A DNA stretch of 64,000 nucleotides, taken from Fontibacterium meridianamericanum. GTDB taxonomy: Bacteria > Pseudomonadota > Alphaproteobacteria > Pelagibacterales > Pelagibacteraceae. The DNA is taken from the NCBI GenBank assembly GCA_965235635.1, contig CBDDYR010000002.1, positions 186,001 through 250,000 of the forward strand, written 5' to 3'. Under the pieces are notes generated by a model, which saw nothing but the letters and a program-made list of their open reading frames with translations, was not told where the DNA came from and searched no databases. The position numbers and the translations under genes are program-made. Positions 25,110 through 34,766 of this stretch are shown here, piece by piece (positions within the stretch are counted from its first letter, which is position 1; each line of letters opens with the position of its first letter).

Positions 25110-26174
25110 TTATTTCTTTAAAAATTCAGAATAAACTTTAAGAGCTTCACTCGTTTCTTGTATATCATGAACTCTAAATAGCTGAATACCTTGCAAATAA
25201 GAATATAAAACAGAAGCTATTGTGCCACCTAATCTTTCTAGATTATCTTTTTCGCCCATAATTTTACCAATAAAACTTTTTCGCGAAGGACCCACCATTA
25301 TTGGATAACCCAGACTATGAAATAATGAAATTTTAGAAATAATTTCTAGATTATGTTCTAAAGTTTTTCCAAAACCAATTCCTGGATCAATAATAATTTG
25401 TTCATCTTTAATTCCATTATTTTTTAAAAATTTAATTTTGCTTTCAAAATAATCAAAAATATCTAACAGCACATTGTTATAGGTCGGATTGTTTTGCATG
25501 TTTTCTGGTATGCCTTGTGAATGATTTAAAATAATAGGCTTGCCGGAGTCTTTTACAACTTGATAGGATTGTTGATCAAAATCTAGTGCTGAAACATCAT
25601 TAAATAAATCAACTCCTATGCTTAAACCATGCTGCATTACTTTAGATTTTCTTGTGTCTAAAGAAACTAATTGATTTGGATACTTCTTTTTAATTAATTG
25701 GATTGTTTCAGATATTCTTATAATTTCATCTTGTTCACTAACTGATTTTGCTCCTGGTCGTGTGGACTCTCCACCAACATCAATAATATGAGCTCCAAAA
25801 TCAATCATGCTCTTAACATGATCTAGCGCTCTAAATGTAGTATTGTATTTTCCTCCATCAGAAAAACTGTCTGGGGTAACATTTAAAACCCCCATCAAAA
25901 TAGGGTTTTGAAAATTTAAATTAAGAATATTATTTCTTTTTGAAGTTATTTTAATTAGATCAATTTCAATTTCGCTTCTAAAATCTAATTTATCTAAATC
26001 CGTAACGCTATATTCCTCAACTATATTTTTATCAGATTGTCTTTTTAAAATCTCTGCTGATAAAAATCCTATATTTTCAAATCCACAAAGGCTTTTAGCA
26101 GTTCCTTGTCGTATAAAGTAATTTGCTTTTTGGCCAAAGACGATATTTGTTGGCCTTATATAAATACTCTTCAT
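25110..26174 (-). CDS. folP: Dihydropteroate synthase FolP (with N-terminal extension)
   Basis: 354 residues. The TIM-barrel core runs from about residue 90: LMGVLNVTPDSFSDGG, DVGGESTRPGA, VSLDTRKSKV, PIILNHSQG, DPGIGFGKT, VGPSRKSFIG. It joins pABA to the pterin. About 85 residues before the core (MKSIYIRPTNIVFGQKANYF onward) are absent from the E. coli form but occur in alphaproteobacterial FolP; their role is unknown. It follows ftsH by 15 nt. Confidence 0.93.
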   Translation of the reverse strand: MKSIYIRPTNIVFGQKANYFIRQGTAKSLCGFENIGFLSAEILKRQSDKNIVEEYSVTDLDKLDFRSEIEIDLIKITSKRNNILNLNFQNPILMGVLNVTPDSFSDGGKYNTTFRALDHVKSMIDFGAHIIDVGGESTRPGAKSVSEQDEIIRISETIQLIKKKYPNQLVSLDTRKSKVMQHGLSIGVDLFNDVSALDFDQQSYQVVKDSGKPIILNHSQGIPENMQNNPTYNNVLLDIFDYFESKIKFLKNNGIKDEQIIIDPGIGFGKTLEHNLEIISKISLFHSLGYPIMVGPSRKSFIGKIMGEKDNLERLGGTIASVLYSYLQGIQLFRVHDIQETSEALKVYSEFLKK

Positions 26175-26189
26175 GAAAGAAAAGTTAGA

Positions 26190-28088
26190 TTAACTTTGTG
26201 TATTAGGCTTTAAACCAATTGCACCTAGGGCACTACCTAGTTTTTTCTTCGTAGTGCTAGCTTCTTCTTTTCCAGATAAACGTTTTGGATAAACATTTTC
26301 AAATACTATTTTTTTAATTTCTTCACCCGATAATGTTTCATAAGTTAATAAAGCTTTTGCAACTTTATGAAGTTCATCAATTTTTTCTGCTAATATTTTT
26401 TTAGCTCTAGTGTAACCAGACTCAACAATTTTTTTAACTTCTGCATCAATTTTTTTTGCTGTTTCTTCTGAAACATTTTGTTGTCTAGAAACAGATCTTC
26501 CTAAAAACACTTCTTCTTCATTCTCTTGATAAGCAATAGGACCTAATTGGTCACTCATGCCATATCTAGTAACCATATTTTTAGCCATTTTTGTAACCAT
26601 CTCAATATCAGAAGATGCTCCAGAAGTTACCTTGTCATAACCAAATATCATTTCTTCAGCAATTCTTCCTCCCATAGCAACAGAAATATCACCAAACATT
26701 TTTTCTCTAGTTACCGATAACTGATCTCTTTCTGGAAGTCTCATGACCATTCCAAGCGCTCTACCTCGAGGAATAATAGTTGCTTTGTGAATTGGATCCG
26801 AAGTTTGTTCATATAATGCAACAACTGCATGTCCACCTTCATGATAAGCCGTTAATGTTTTTTCTTCCTCCGTCATAACCATAGATCTTCTTTCAGCTCC
26901 CATCATGACTTTATCTTTTGCTTCCTCAAGATCAGACATGGTAACAATTCTTTTATTTTTTCTTGCAGCAAGAAGTGCAGATTCATTTACAATATTTGCA
27001 AGATCAGCTCCTGAAAAACCTGGTGTGCCTCTTGCAATAACTTTAGGATTTACATCTGGTCCTGTTGTAATTTTTTTAAGATGCACTTTTAAAATAGCTT
27101 CTCGACCAATAATGTCAGGATTTGATACAACGACTTGTCTATCAAAACGACCTGGTCTTAACAAAGCGGGATCCAAAACATCTGGTCTATTCGTTGCTGC
27201 AATTAAAATCACACCATCATTAGTTTCAAATCCATCCATTTCAACGAGTAACTGGTTCAATGTCTGCTCTCTTTCGTCGTTACCACCACCTAAACCAGCT
27301 CCTCTACTTCTGCCGACTGCATCAATCTCATCTATAAATATAATACAAGGAGCACTCTTCTTTGCTTGCTCAAACATGTCTCTTACTCTAGAAGCTCCAA
27401 CTCCAACAAACATCTCAACGAAATCTGATCCTGAAATCGTAAAAAAAGGAACATTAGCCTCCCCAGCAATGGCTCTTGCCAATAAAGTTTTACCTGTACC
27501 TGGAGGTCCGACAAGCAAAGCTCCTTTTGGAATTCTTCCTCCTAATTTTTGAAATTTTCTAGGATCTTTTAAAAAATGTACAATCTCTTCTAATTCTTCT
27601 TTCGCCTCCTCAACTCCAGCAACATCTTGAAATGTAACTCGACCATGAGCTTCTGTAAGTAATTTTGCTTTTGATCTTCCAAATCCCATAGCTCCACCTT
27701 TGCCCCCTTGCATCTGACGCATAAAAAATATCCATACACCAATTAGCAGTAACATAGGAAACCATGATAGTATTATTCCCCACAACGAAGGCCCTTTTTC
27801 TTCTCGGGGTCCTGCTGTAATTGAAACTCCTTTTGCTGATAATTTTTCAACTAGATTTGGATAATTTGGAGAGTAAGTTTTAAAACTTTTACCATCTCTA
27901 AAGGTGCCTGAAATTTCACTTCCTCTAATATCAACAGATGCAACATTTCCTTTATCTACTTCCGTTAAAAAAGTAGAAAATGGCATTTCAGATTTTCCAG
28001 TAATTGAGCCTGGATTTTGGAATAAATTATATAAGCCTAAAACGAGTAGAACGATTACGCCCCACATCATTAAATTGCGCAAATTCAT
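26190..28088 (-). CDS. ftsH: ATP-dependent zinc metalloprotease FtsH
   Basis: 632 residues. Two membrane helices (about 8-23 and 104-123) flank a periplasmic domain; AAA+ follows with Walker A GPPGTGKT (194-201), Walker B CIIFIDEIDAVGRSRG, SRH RPGRFDRQV; zinc site HEGGH at about residue 415. It degrades membrane and regulatory proteins, RpoH among them in other bacteria; HflKC, encoded at 58.9-60.9 kb, modulates it. A short spacer separates it from tilS. Confidence 0.97.
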   Translation of the reverse strand: MNLRNLMMWGVIVLLVLGLYNLFQNPGSITGKSEMPFSTFLTEVDKGNVASVDIRGSEISGTFRDGKSFKTYSPNYPNLVEKLSAKGVSITAGPREEKGPSLWGIILSWFPMLLLIGVWIFFMRQMQGGKGGAMGFGRSKAKLLTEAHGRVTFQDVAGVEEAKEELEEIVHFLKDPRKFQKLGGRIPKGALLVGPPGTGKTLLARAIAGEANVPFFTISGSDFVEMFVGVGASRVRDMFEQAKKSAPCIIFIDEIDAVGRSRGAGLGGGNDEREQTLNQLLVEMDGFETNDGVILIAATNRPDVLDPALLRPGRFDRQVVVSNPDIIGREAILKVHLKKITTGPDVNPKVIARGTPGFSGADLANIVNESALLAARKNKRIVTMSDLEEAKDKVMMGAERRSMVMTEEEKTLTAYHEGGHAVVALYEQTSDPIHKATIIPRGRALGMVMRLPERDQLSVTREKMFGDISVAMGGRIAEEMIFGYDKVTSGASSDIEMVTKMAKNMVTRYGMSDQLGPIAYQENEEEVFLGRSVSRQQNVSEETAKKIDAEVKKIVESGYTRAKKILAEKIDELHKVAKALLTYETLSGEEIKKIVFENVYPKRLSGKEEASTTKKKLGSALGAIGLKPNTQS

Positions 28089-28131
28089 ATTTTAAAAGTA
28101 ATCATTATTATAGATTAAACAAGTGCTATTC

Positions 28132-29494
28132 TCAAATAAATCTAAGATAACTTGCTACAAAACTGTCATTTTTAATGTTGTATTTCCTGTTCTTAAAATT
28201 AAGAAAAGGAACAAACAATAAATCCCCTTTATTATTCCAAAAAGATGGTAACGTTTTTTTTGCATGTGGCGGAATTTTATTTTCACAATCCTTAAATTTA
28301 TTTTTTTTTAAATATTCAATGCCTTGATCTCCCAATTTTTTAACAACAAATTTTTCTTTGTTATTAAAATTATTGTAAACTAAAAAACGATCATCCCAAC
28401 TTTTTTTTTTGTTTTATTTTATTAAGAGTTTCAGAAATAATATTTCTATCTTCTCTAAAAAATGAAATTATACTTTTATCTTTTTTAATAAGGCACCCCC
28501 CCAAAGTTGAAGATTTAAAAGATTTTGTAGATAAATTTTTCATCAAAGTTTTTAAACTATCTGATCTTGGCGGATAATACTCTCCAGATACAAAATGAAT
28601 TGCCTTAATAATAACTCTAAAAATTACTTCTTGCGCTTCATTATTAAAGATAGAAGACTTTAATTTTGCATAGCCTTCTTTATAAAATTTTAAATATTTT
28701 TTCTCGGATTTAAAAATATAAAATTCTAATGAATCTTTAGCAGTATTTAGATTTTCGATAGTTTTAATAATTCGTTTTGGATCAAATCCTTCCTTCTGTA
28801 ACTTGTATTGCATTTTTCTAATTCTAACCCTTAAAAATTTATCATTTTTATTTGAACGGTCTTCAACCCATGATGAATAAGATTTTTTAGTTATATTTAG
28901 TAACTCTTCTTTATTAAAATTTAATAAAGGTCTTAATAAGTGAAAATTTTTGCTATACTCAAAAACATTTTTCAATGATGTTAAGCCTTTAATCCCGCTT
29001 CCTCTAATTAATCTTATGTAAAAATTTTCAATTAAATCATCTTGATGATGAGCAAGAATAAGAAATTTAATTTTATTTTTTGTACAATACTTTTCAAATA
29101 AATCGTATCGTAAATCTCTTGCTTTTTTTTGAATATTAGAAGAAAATTTTTCACCACGGTAAGTTAAAATCTTAGCCTTAATTTTATTCTGTGTTAAATT
29201 TTTATAAGTCTGTTTTGCTTCATCGGCGGACTCTTTTCTTAGCTTGTGATCAATAATTAAAGCCATAAAATCATTATCATTTTCTAAGGAGTACAATTTT
29301 GCAAGCACACTTAGAGCTAAACTATCGCTACCCCCTGATACTGCAATTGCAAATTTTTCTTTGCCAATAAAAGATGAAATGTTTTCTCTAAAACGAAAAT
29401 AAATTTGATTTATTTTTTTATCTTCTAATAATTTAAGACTAACTACAGTTAAATCTTTTCTTTTCATAAGATGATTTTTGTAAAATTGCTGCAT
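28132..29494 (-). CDS. tilS: tRNA(Ile)-lysidine synthase TilS, split by one extra base in a run of ten T
   Basis: The 5' frame (29494-28391) holds the PP-loop ATPase domain SGGSDS (53-58) and the middle domain, then stops just after a run of ten A (plus-strand T 28401-28410). With nine, translation continues KKSWDDRFLVYNN and joins the frame 28335-28132, whose KNKFKDCENKIPPHAKKTLPS is the normal TilS C-terminal domain. The joined 453 residues match family length. The enzyme makes lysidine at C34 of tRNA-Ile(CAU) and is essential, so error in the run or slippage during expression is likelier than loss. A Met at codon 10 may be the true start, since the frame overlaps cpoB by 56 nt. Confidence 0.88.
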
Positions 29495-30393
29495 CAGTCT
29501 TAGGATAGGCTTTTTTTAAATTGATGATCATTTTACAACCTTGTTCTATCTCGCCAAGCTCTGCAAGAGTTACTCCTAATTTTAATAAATTTTCAGGAGC
29601 TTTTGGGCTGTTAGGGTATTTTTGATAACCCTCTAAAAATGCAGATGCCGCATCTTCATAAAGTTGTCTTATATAAAATGTTTCACCGTACCAAAATTGA
29701 GCGCTGCCTGCTAGCTCATGCTTTGAATGAGTATCTACAAATTCTTTAAAAGCAATTTCTGCTTTTTCAAAATCTCCACTTTTCATAATATTCATTGCAT
29801 ATTTATACTGTTCTGCAATTGAAACCTTTCGGCAAAACTTTTGTTTTAGGTTTATTAACCTTTTCTTTTTCTTTTAATTTAATATTTTCTGATTGAACTG
29901 GCTGTTCTTGAATAATACTTTCCTCTTCTTTATTAATCTCATCAGTATTCAAAATATTTGTTTCATTTTTTTTTATTGGGATATTCTTTTCTACTATAAC
30001 TTCTTTTGGAGCACTAACTTTATCACTAACAGTTTTATTATTTTCTAAGTGCTGTAGTCTTAATTGACTATCATTTGATACTTTATTTAACTGGTCAGAT
30101 AACTGCTGAACCTTAAAATTATTCTCTTCAAATTTAGAAGTTAATTGTTGAATTTGCTTCTCCAACTCTGAAATTTTTGCTAACTGCCTAGTTAAAGCCT
30201 CATTCACCACAACATTATCTGAAGGAAGATTTACATTTTTGCTATAAACAGCTTTTTCTAAAGTTTGAATATCTTTTTGAATTTTTTCTAGTCTATCTAA
30301 CAATTCATTCATCTTATCTTGTTGTGCAAAAGAAATATTTGCAAAGAAGATGATGAATAAAATTTGTAATAACAGTCTATTTTTAAAAAACAT
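29439..30393 (-). CDS. cpoB: Cell division coordinator CpoB (YbgF), split by a one-base frameshift
   Basis: The N-terminal frame (30393-29803) has a signal peptide ending NISFAQQ and a coiled coil (residues about 25-110); the C-terminal frame (to 29439) has TPR repeats such as FEKAEIAFKEFVDTHSKHELAGSAQFW. Removing one T of TTT (plus-strand AAA 29822-29824) gives LPKGSIAEQYKYAMNIMKSGDF, the expected junction, and a 317-residue protein of normal length. CpoB is periplasmic and links Tol-Pal with septal peptidoglycan synthesis. It lies after pal and the strong terminator. Confidence 0.87.
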
Positions 30394-30422
30394 ATTCTCT
30401 TATTTTATTTAATTTAAATGGC

Positions 30423-30461
30423 AAAAAAAAGACCCTAATGAATTTCTCATTAGGGTCTTTT
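30423..30461 (-). terminator. Rho-independent terminator after pal
   Basis: Gaccctaatga (30431-30441) pairs perfectly with tcattagggtc (30447-30457) over a 5-nt loop; flanking A and T extend the stem to 15 bp. On the minus strand the stem is followed by eight T. It sits 15 nt past the pal stop and ends the tolQRAB-pal transcript; cpoB then needs readthrough or its own promoter. Confidence 0.9.
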
Positions 30462-30476
30462 ATAAAATTTTTAATA

Positions 30477-30959
30477 TTAATTAGTTTTAACTGTTACTGT
30501 TCTTCGGTTTTGTGACCAAGCTAAAATATTTGACGCTGGATTAGCAGGTTTTTCTTTACCGTAACTAATAACTTTAATTCTATTAGCAGCAATACCATTG
30601 CTAATTAAATAGTTTTTAGCAGCTGTTGCTCTTCTTTCGCCAAGAGCTAAGTTGTATTCTCTAGTTCCTCTTTCATCTGCATGACCTTCAAGAACTACAT
30701 TTAAAGTTGGATTTGCTTTTAAATAAGTTGCTTGTTTTGCAAGCGTTGCTGTTGCAGCAGAAGTTAATTCTGATTTATTAGTTGAAAAGAATACTCTATC
30801 TGGAACTCCATCTGCTAAATATTTAACTGTTTCTGTTCCAGTATAGGCATCATCGCCTGTTGTTGTTGTTGTTGAAGCTTGTTGTTGAGTTGCACAAGCA
30901 CCTAAAAATAAAGTTACTAACAGAGTTAGAGCAACTTTACTTATTTTATTAAATAACAT
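30477..30959 (-). CDS. pal: Peptidoglycan-associated lipoprotein Pal
   Basis: 160 residues. Lipobox LFLGAC gives lipidated Cys22; a Thr/Gln-rich linker follows; the OmpA-like domain has VLEGHADERGTREYNLALGERRA, which binds peptidoglycan. Outer-membrane anchored and partner of TolB. It is followed by the strongest terminator seen in the window. Confidence 0.96.
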   Translation of the reverse strand: MLFNKISKVALTLLVTLFLGACATQQQASTTTTTGDDAYTGTETVKYLADGVPDRVFFSTNKSELTSAATATLAKQATYLKANPTLNVVLEGHADERGTREYNLALGERRATAAKNYLISNGIAANRIKVISYGKEKPANPASNILAWSQNRRTVTVKTN

Positions 30960-31037
30960 TATTTTTCCTTTATTTATTAATTTAGTGTCATTTAGTTATT
31001 TTAATATAAAGATTAATGCAACTAATAAGTTAGTCGC

Positions 31038-32378
31038 TTATTTATTAGATAATAAACCAGACCATGATGGATCAGAGGCATCTGTTGGAGTTTGAATTAA
31101 CCTCTCATTATAACCTGTTAAATCGATAGACCATAATTTTGCCCCACCTCCTCTCCCGCCACTGTCAGAGGGTGTCTCTCTATAAAATATAAGGACTCTA
31201 CCATTAGGTGCCCAGGACGGTGCTTCTTGATAATAGTTTTCAGTTAATAATCTTTCACCAGAACCATCAGATCTCATAACTCCAATGTAAAATTTATTCT
31301 TATATAACTTAGTAAAAGCAATTAAATCTCCTCTGGGTGACCAGACGGGTGTTCCATAAAGTCCTTCACCAAAAGATATTCTTTTTACATTCGTTCCATC
31401 ACTTTTCATTGTATAGATTTGCTGAAATCCACTTCGATCAGAATTAAATGCAATATAAGAACCATCTGGAGAATAAGAGGGAGAGGTATCTATTGAAGGA
31501 TGATCTGTTAATTTTTCTACAACTCTAGTTTTTATATCCATTGTATAAATATCAGAGTTACCTTCTTCAGCAAAACTCATGATTATTTTTTTTCCATCAG
31601 GAGAAAAACGTGGAGCAAAAGTCATCCCTGGAAAATCTCCAACTAAATCTTGTAGTCCTGTTTCAATATTTAACAAATAAACTCTTGGTAAATTTTTAAA
31701 ATAGGACATGTAAGTTACATGCTGACTAGCAGGACTAAATCTAGGAGTTAAAACTAATTCATTACCTAATGTTAAATATTTTACTCCATATCCGTCTTGA
31801 TCCATTATCGCTAATCTCTTTTTTCTATCTACTTTAGGTCCAGTTTCCGATACGTAAATTATTCTAGAGTCAAAATAACCCTTCTCTCCTGTTAATCTCT
31901 CATAAATTTTATCTGAGATCATATGAGATACTCTTCTCCAATTGTCAGGTGTTGTATAAAAGGCTAAAGCTGACAATTCAGTTGCTGAAACAACGTCCCA
32001 TAATTTAAATTCAACTCTAAGTCTGCCTTCTTTTTCTAAAGAAATCTTTCCTGTAACAAGTACTTGGGTTTTTATAAAAGCCCAATCTTCAAATCTCGGT
32101 TTATTATGAGCCGGTTCTGGTTTTTGAATAAAGGATTTTTTTTCTAATGCAAAAAATAAGCCTGATCTTGTAAGGTTATTTTGAATAATTTCAGGAATTT
32201 TACTTTCAAGTTTTAAATTTTTTATATTATCACCTAATTTAGAATCTAAATAAAAATCGGAAATAGCTGTAGGCAAAGGATCTAAATTTCCTCTTGTAAT
32301 ATCAACTGAAACAAGCGCAAAAGACTTTGTTGTTAAAATAAAAAGTAATGTAAAAATTGAAAAAATTTTCTGTCTCAT
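31038..32378 (-). CDS. tolB: Tol-Pal system periplasmic protein TolB
   Basis: 446 residues. Signal peptide to about residue 21 (FALVSVDI), an N-terminal TolB domain, then a six-bladed beta-propeller with repeated motifs such as LTPRFSPASQHVTYMS, APRFSPDGKKIIMSF, SPSYSPDGSYIAFNSD and APSWAPNGRVLIFY. It bridges Pal and TolA in the periplasm. One base separates it from tolA. Confidence 0.96.
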   Translation of the reverse strand: MRQKIFSIFTLLFILTTKSFALVSVDITRGNLDPLPTAISDFYLDSKLGDNIKNLKLESKIPEIIQNNLTRSGLFFALEKKSFIQKPEPAHNKPRFEDWAFIKTQVLVTGKISLEKEGRLRVEFKLWDVVSATELSALAFYTTPDNWRRVSHMISDKIYERLTGEKGYFDSRIIYVSETGPKVDRKKRLAIMDQDGYGVKYLTLGNELVLTPRFSPASQHVTYMSYFKNLPRVYLLNIETGLQDLVGDFPGMTFAPRFSPDGKKIIMSFAEEGNSDIYTMDIKTRVVEKLTDHPSIDTSPSYSPDGSYIAFNSDRSGFQQIYTMKSDGTNVKRISFGEGLYGTPVWSPRGDLIAFTKLYKNKFYIGVMRSDGSGERLLTENYYQEAPSWAPNGRVLIFYRETPSDSGGRGGGAKLWSIDLTGYNERLIQTPTDASDPSWSGLLSNK

Positions 32379-32379
32379 A

Positions 32380-33186
32380 TTAGCCTTTTAACATTTCTTT
32401 TGCGTCAAAATTCAATTGCATTTCTTTCCACTTTTCATAATCCGTTGAGGGCACTTTAAGAGGATTGCATAGTTTAACTGCTCTCAATGCGCTCTCAGCT
32501 AATATCTTATAATAAGTTTGGCCTGCCGTATTCATTCTAGCTTGGTCTAAAATTTCGCTACTTACTAATGAACCATCTGGATTAAGTTTAATTTTTATTC
32601 TAACAGTTAAATTTTCATTATAAGGCAATCCGATTGGTATATTCCAACATTTAAATATTTGGGCTTTGATAGCGTCCTCCTGGGTTATTGTAAGTTTAGA
32701 TGTGACAATATTTTTTTGTTGGCTTTGTGTTGCTTCTAAACTTGGCTTATTATTAACTTCTGCATTATCTTTTTTAGACTTATCTATAAGTGCAGAAATT
32801 TTATTAGGATCAAAAATCTCTTTTTTCTCAAATTCAGAAGTTTGCTTTGTTAAGTCTTCAACTTTAACTGGGTTCTGACGCTTTTCTAATAATTCTTTAA
32901 TTTTCTTTATATTTTCTGGTAATGGCACAGCGTCTGGTTTTTCTTTTGGTACGATTTTAGGTGGTGCTTGTTCTGTTACAACCCTATCCTTAATTTTTTT
33001 GTCAGTTTTTTCACCATCAGAAACTTTGGGAGCATAGGGTATATTTGTTCTATCTCCAATTTGAACAAGATCTACAGATATTACTAAAGGTGCCTGCACT
33101 CTTCCCATTAGGAAAGGTAAAGTGACGCTACTAATAATGAGAATAATGAAGTGAGCTATAAAAGAAATCTTAAGACTCTTTTGCAT
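32380..33186 (-). CDS. tolA: Tol-Pal system protein TolA
   Basis: 268 residues. One N-terminal transmembrane helix (about 9-25), a Lys/Glu/Pro-rich middle (about 50-160), and a TonB-like C-terminal domain with IFKCWNIPIGLPYNENLTVRIKIKLNPDGS. It spans the periplasm to connect TolQR with TolB and Pal. Shorter than the E. coli protein, as usual in small genomes. Confidence 0.88.
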   Translation of the reverse strand: MQKSLKISFIAHFIILIISSVTLPFLMGRVQAPLVISVDLVQIGDRTNIPYAPKVSDGEKTDKKIKDRVVTEQAPPKIVPKEKPDAVPLPENIKKIKELLEKRQNPVKVEDLTKQTSEFEKKEIFDPNKISALIDKSKKDNAEVNNKPSLEATQSQQKNIVTSKLTITQEDAIKAQIFKCWNIPIGLPYNENLTVRIKIKLNPDGSLVSSEILDQARMNTAGQTYYKILAESALRAVKLCNPLKVPSTDYEKWKEMQLNFDAKEMLKG

Positions 33187-33190
33187 GACA

Positions 33191-33625
33191 TTATTTTTTA
33201 CTTTTAGATAATGGCGGTCCTGAAATTAAAGCAACTTTGGTAAAACCAGCTCTGGAAAGCAAACCCATTACTTCCATAACTCTTCCATAATCTATTGCTT
33301 TGTCGCCTCTTACATAAATTCTAGTATCGGTTCTATTTTTTGACATTGCTAAAATTTTAGGAACTAGTTGACTGGTTTCAACTTGAGTTTCTTGAATAAA
33401 AGTTTCTCCTTTTGCGTTAATACTAAGAGTCAACGGTTCTTTATCATCAGGCAAAGAATTTGCAGAACTATCCGGTAAATTAACTGAGACCCCCGCTGTT
33501 AACATTGGGGCCGTAATCATAAAAATAATTAATAAAACTAACATTACATCCACAAACGGAGTAACATTAATTTCACTCATAGGTTCTCGTTTTCGAGATC
33601 TATTGTTCTGAATTTTAAAAGCCAT
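33191..33625 (-). CDS. tolR: Tol-Pal system proton-channel subunit TolR
   Basis: 144 residues, ExbD/TolR family. INVTPFVDVMLVLLIIFMIT holds the single membrane helix with the proton-relay Asp; the periplasmic domain has IYVRGDKAIDYGRVMEVM. It directly follows tolQ with no spacer. Confidence 0.95.
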   Translation of the reverse strand: MAFKIQNNRSRKREPMSEINVTPFVDVMLVLLIIFMITAPMLTAGVSVNLPDSSANSLPDDKEPLTLSINAKGETFIQETQVETSQLVPKILAMSKNRTDTRIYVRGDKAIDYGRVMEVMGLLSRAGFTKVALISGPPLSKSKK

Positions 33626-34273
33626 TTATGTTATAGAAATAAATGATTGGCTAAAATTTTCTAAACGTGTTGAATATTTTCTAGAGTCACTGGTAAACTT
33701 ATTATAGGCAACAACTGCTGGTATCGCCGCTAATAATCCTAGTGCAGTTGCAAATAATGCCTCAGCTATACCAGGAGCTACAATTGCAAGACTTGTATTT
33801 TTTGAAATAGCAATAGATTGAAAAGAATTCATAATTCCCCACACTGTTCCAAACAAACCAATAAAAGGTGCTGTTGATCCAACGGTAGCTAGAAAAGTTA
33901 ATTTTTTTTCCACAAATTCCATTTCTTTATCTATTGAACTGTTTAAAGCCTGTAAGACTCTTTCTTGAACTGATGCAGATCTTGATTTATTTTTTATCAT
34001 AAAATCCATGCCAGCTTTAAATACATTTGCCATAGGATCTTCATTGTAACCTTCTAATTTTTTATAAAGACTATCCGCTGATTTTGATGACCAAAACTGT
34101 TCTTCAAATATTGAAGATGACCCATTAATTTTTTTAAATAATTTATATTTTTCAATTATTATTGCCCAAGAATATATTGATGCTGCAATTAAAATAATAA
34201 TTACAAATTTAACTACAAAATCTGCTTTAAAAAATAATGAAAAAAATGAGAAGTTACTTGCTGCAAAATTCAT
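33626..34273 (-). CDS. tolQ: Tol-Pal system proton-channel subunit TolQ
   Basis: 215 residues, ExbB/TolQ family with three membrane helices. The conserved TVGSTAPFIGLFGTVWGIMNSF and IAPGIAEALFATALGLLAAIPAVVAYN segments are present. With TolR it harnesses the proton gradient for TolA. A 79-bp spacer with a 16-nt palindrome separates it from ybgC. Confidence 0.96.
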   Translation of the reverse strand: MNFAASNFSFFSLFFKADFVVKFVIIILIAASIYSWAIIIEKYKLFKKINGSSSIFEEQFWSSKSADSLYKKLEGYNEDPMANVFKAGMDFMIKNKSRSASVQERVLQALNSSIDKEMEFVEKKLTFLATVGSTAPFIGLFGTVWGIMNSFQSIAISKNTSLAIVAPGIAEALFATALGLLAAIPAVVAYNKFTSDSRKYSTRLENFSQSFISIT

Positions 34274-34334
34274 ATTTTTATTTAATTTAATTATTTTGTA
34301 TTTTTAAAACTTGTCATTTATTTGTCTTTGCATG

Positions 34335-34350
34335 AAAGATCTAGATCTTT
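34335..34350. repeat. Perfect 16-nt palindrome between ybgC and tolQ
   Basis: The sequence aaagatctagatcttt is its own reverse complement. It lies 3 bases from the ybgC stop and 61 bases before the tolQ start. It could be a weak hairpin or an operator; nothing tells which. Confidence 0.4.
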
Positions 34351-34352
34351 AA

Positions 34353-34766
34353 TTATATGCAAGAGCTTAATTTTACCTTTAAATCCTCAGGAATTATTTT
34401 CGGTTTGCCAGTATTGTCAATGATCACTAACTCAACTGTGGCTTCAGCTAAAACTTCTTTATCCTTTAAGATATTTTGTGCCATCTCAATTCTTAAATTC
34501 GATACATTTCTTACAAAGCTTTCGACGGTAATTTTATCTTCAAAAAATATAGGTTTTTTATAAGTAATACTAAATTTATGAACAACAATTTTGATATCAA
34601 ATTTATCATTTAATTGTTTATGATTGTAACCAAGTGAATAAATAAGTTCAGTCCTCGCTCTTTCAAAATATTTTAAGTAGTTTGCGTAATAAACAATTCC
34701 GCCTGCATCTGTATCTTCATAGTAAATTTTTGTTTGATAAGTGAATTTTTTTAACACACTAGCCAT
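34353..34766 (-). CDS. ybgC: Acyl-CoA thioesterase YbgC (Tol-Pal associated)
   Basis: 137 residues, hot-dog fold. YYEDTDAGGIVYYANYLKYFERARTE carries the catalytic Asp and is diagnostic for YbgC. It hydrolyses acyl-CoA or acyl-ACP in the cytoplasm and is usually first in the tol-pal cluster, as here. Its start overlaps the RuvC-like gene by 8 nt. Confidence 0.93.
   Translation of the reverse strand: MASVLKKFTYQTKIYYEDTDAGGIVYYANYLKYFERARTELIYSLGYNHKQLNDKFDIKIVVHKFSITYKKPIFFEDKITVESFVRNVSNLRIEMAQNILKDKEVLAEATVELVIIDNTGKPKIIPEDLKVKLSSCI

Noticed and set aside
26905..27552. 215-residue plus-strand open frame
   Set aside because: It is antisense to the AAA domain of ftsH and low-complexity Ser/Thr/Leu-rich; its openness follows from ftsH codon usage.
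28132..28335. Separate 67-residue hypothetical protein downstream of tilS
   Set aside because: It is the C-terminal domain of TilS in another frame; removing one base from the T10 run at 28401-28410 joins it to the upstream part with typical TilS sequence across the join.
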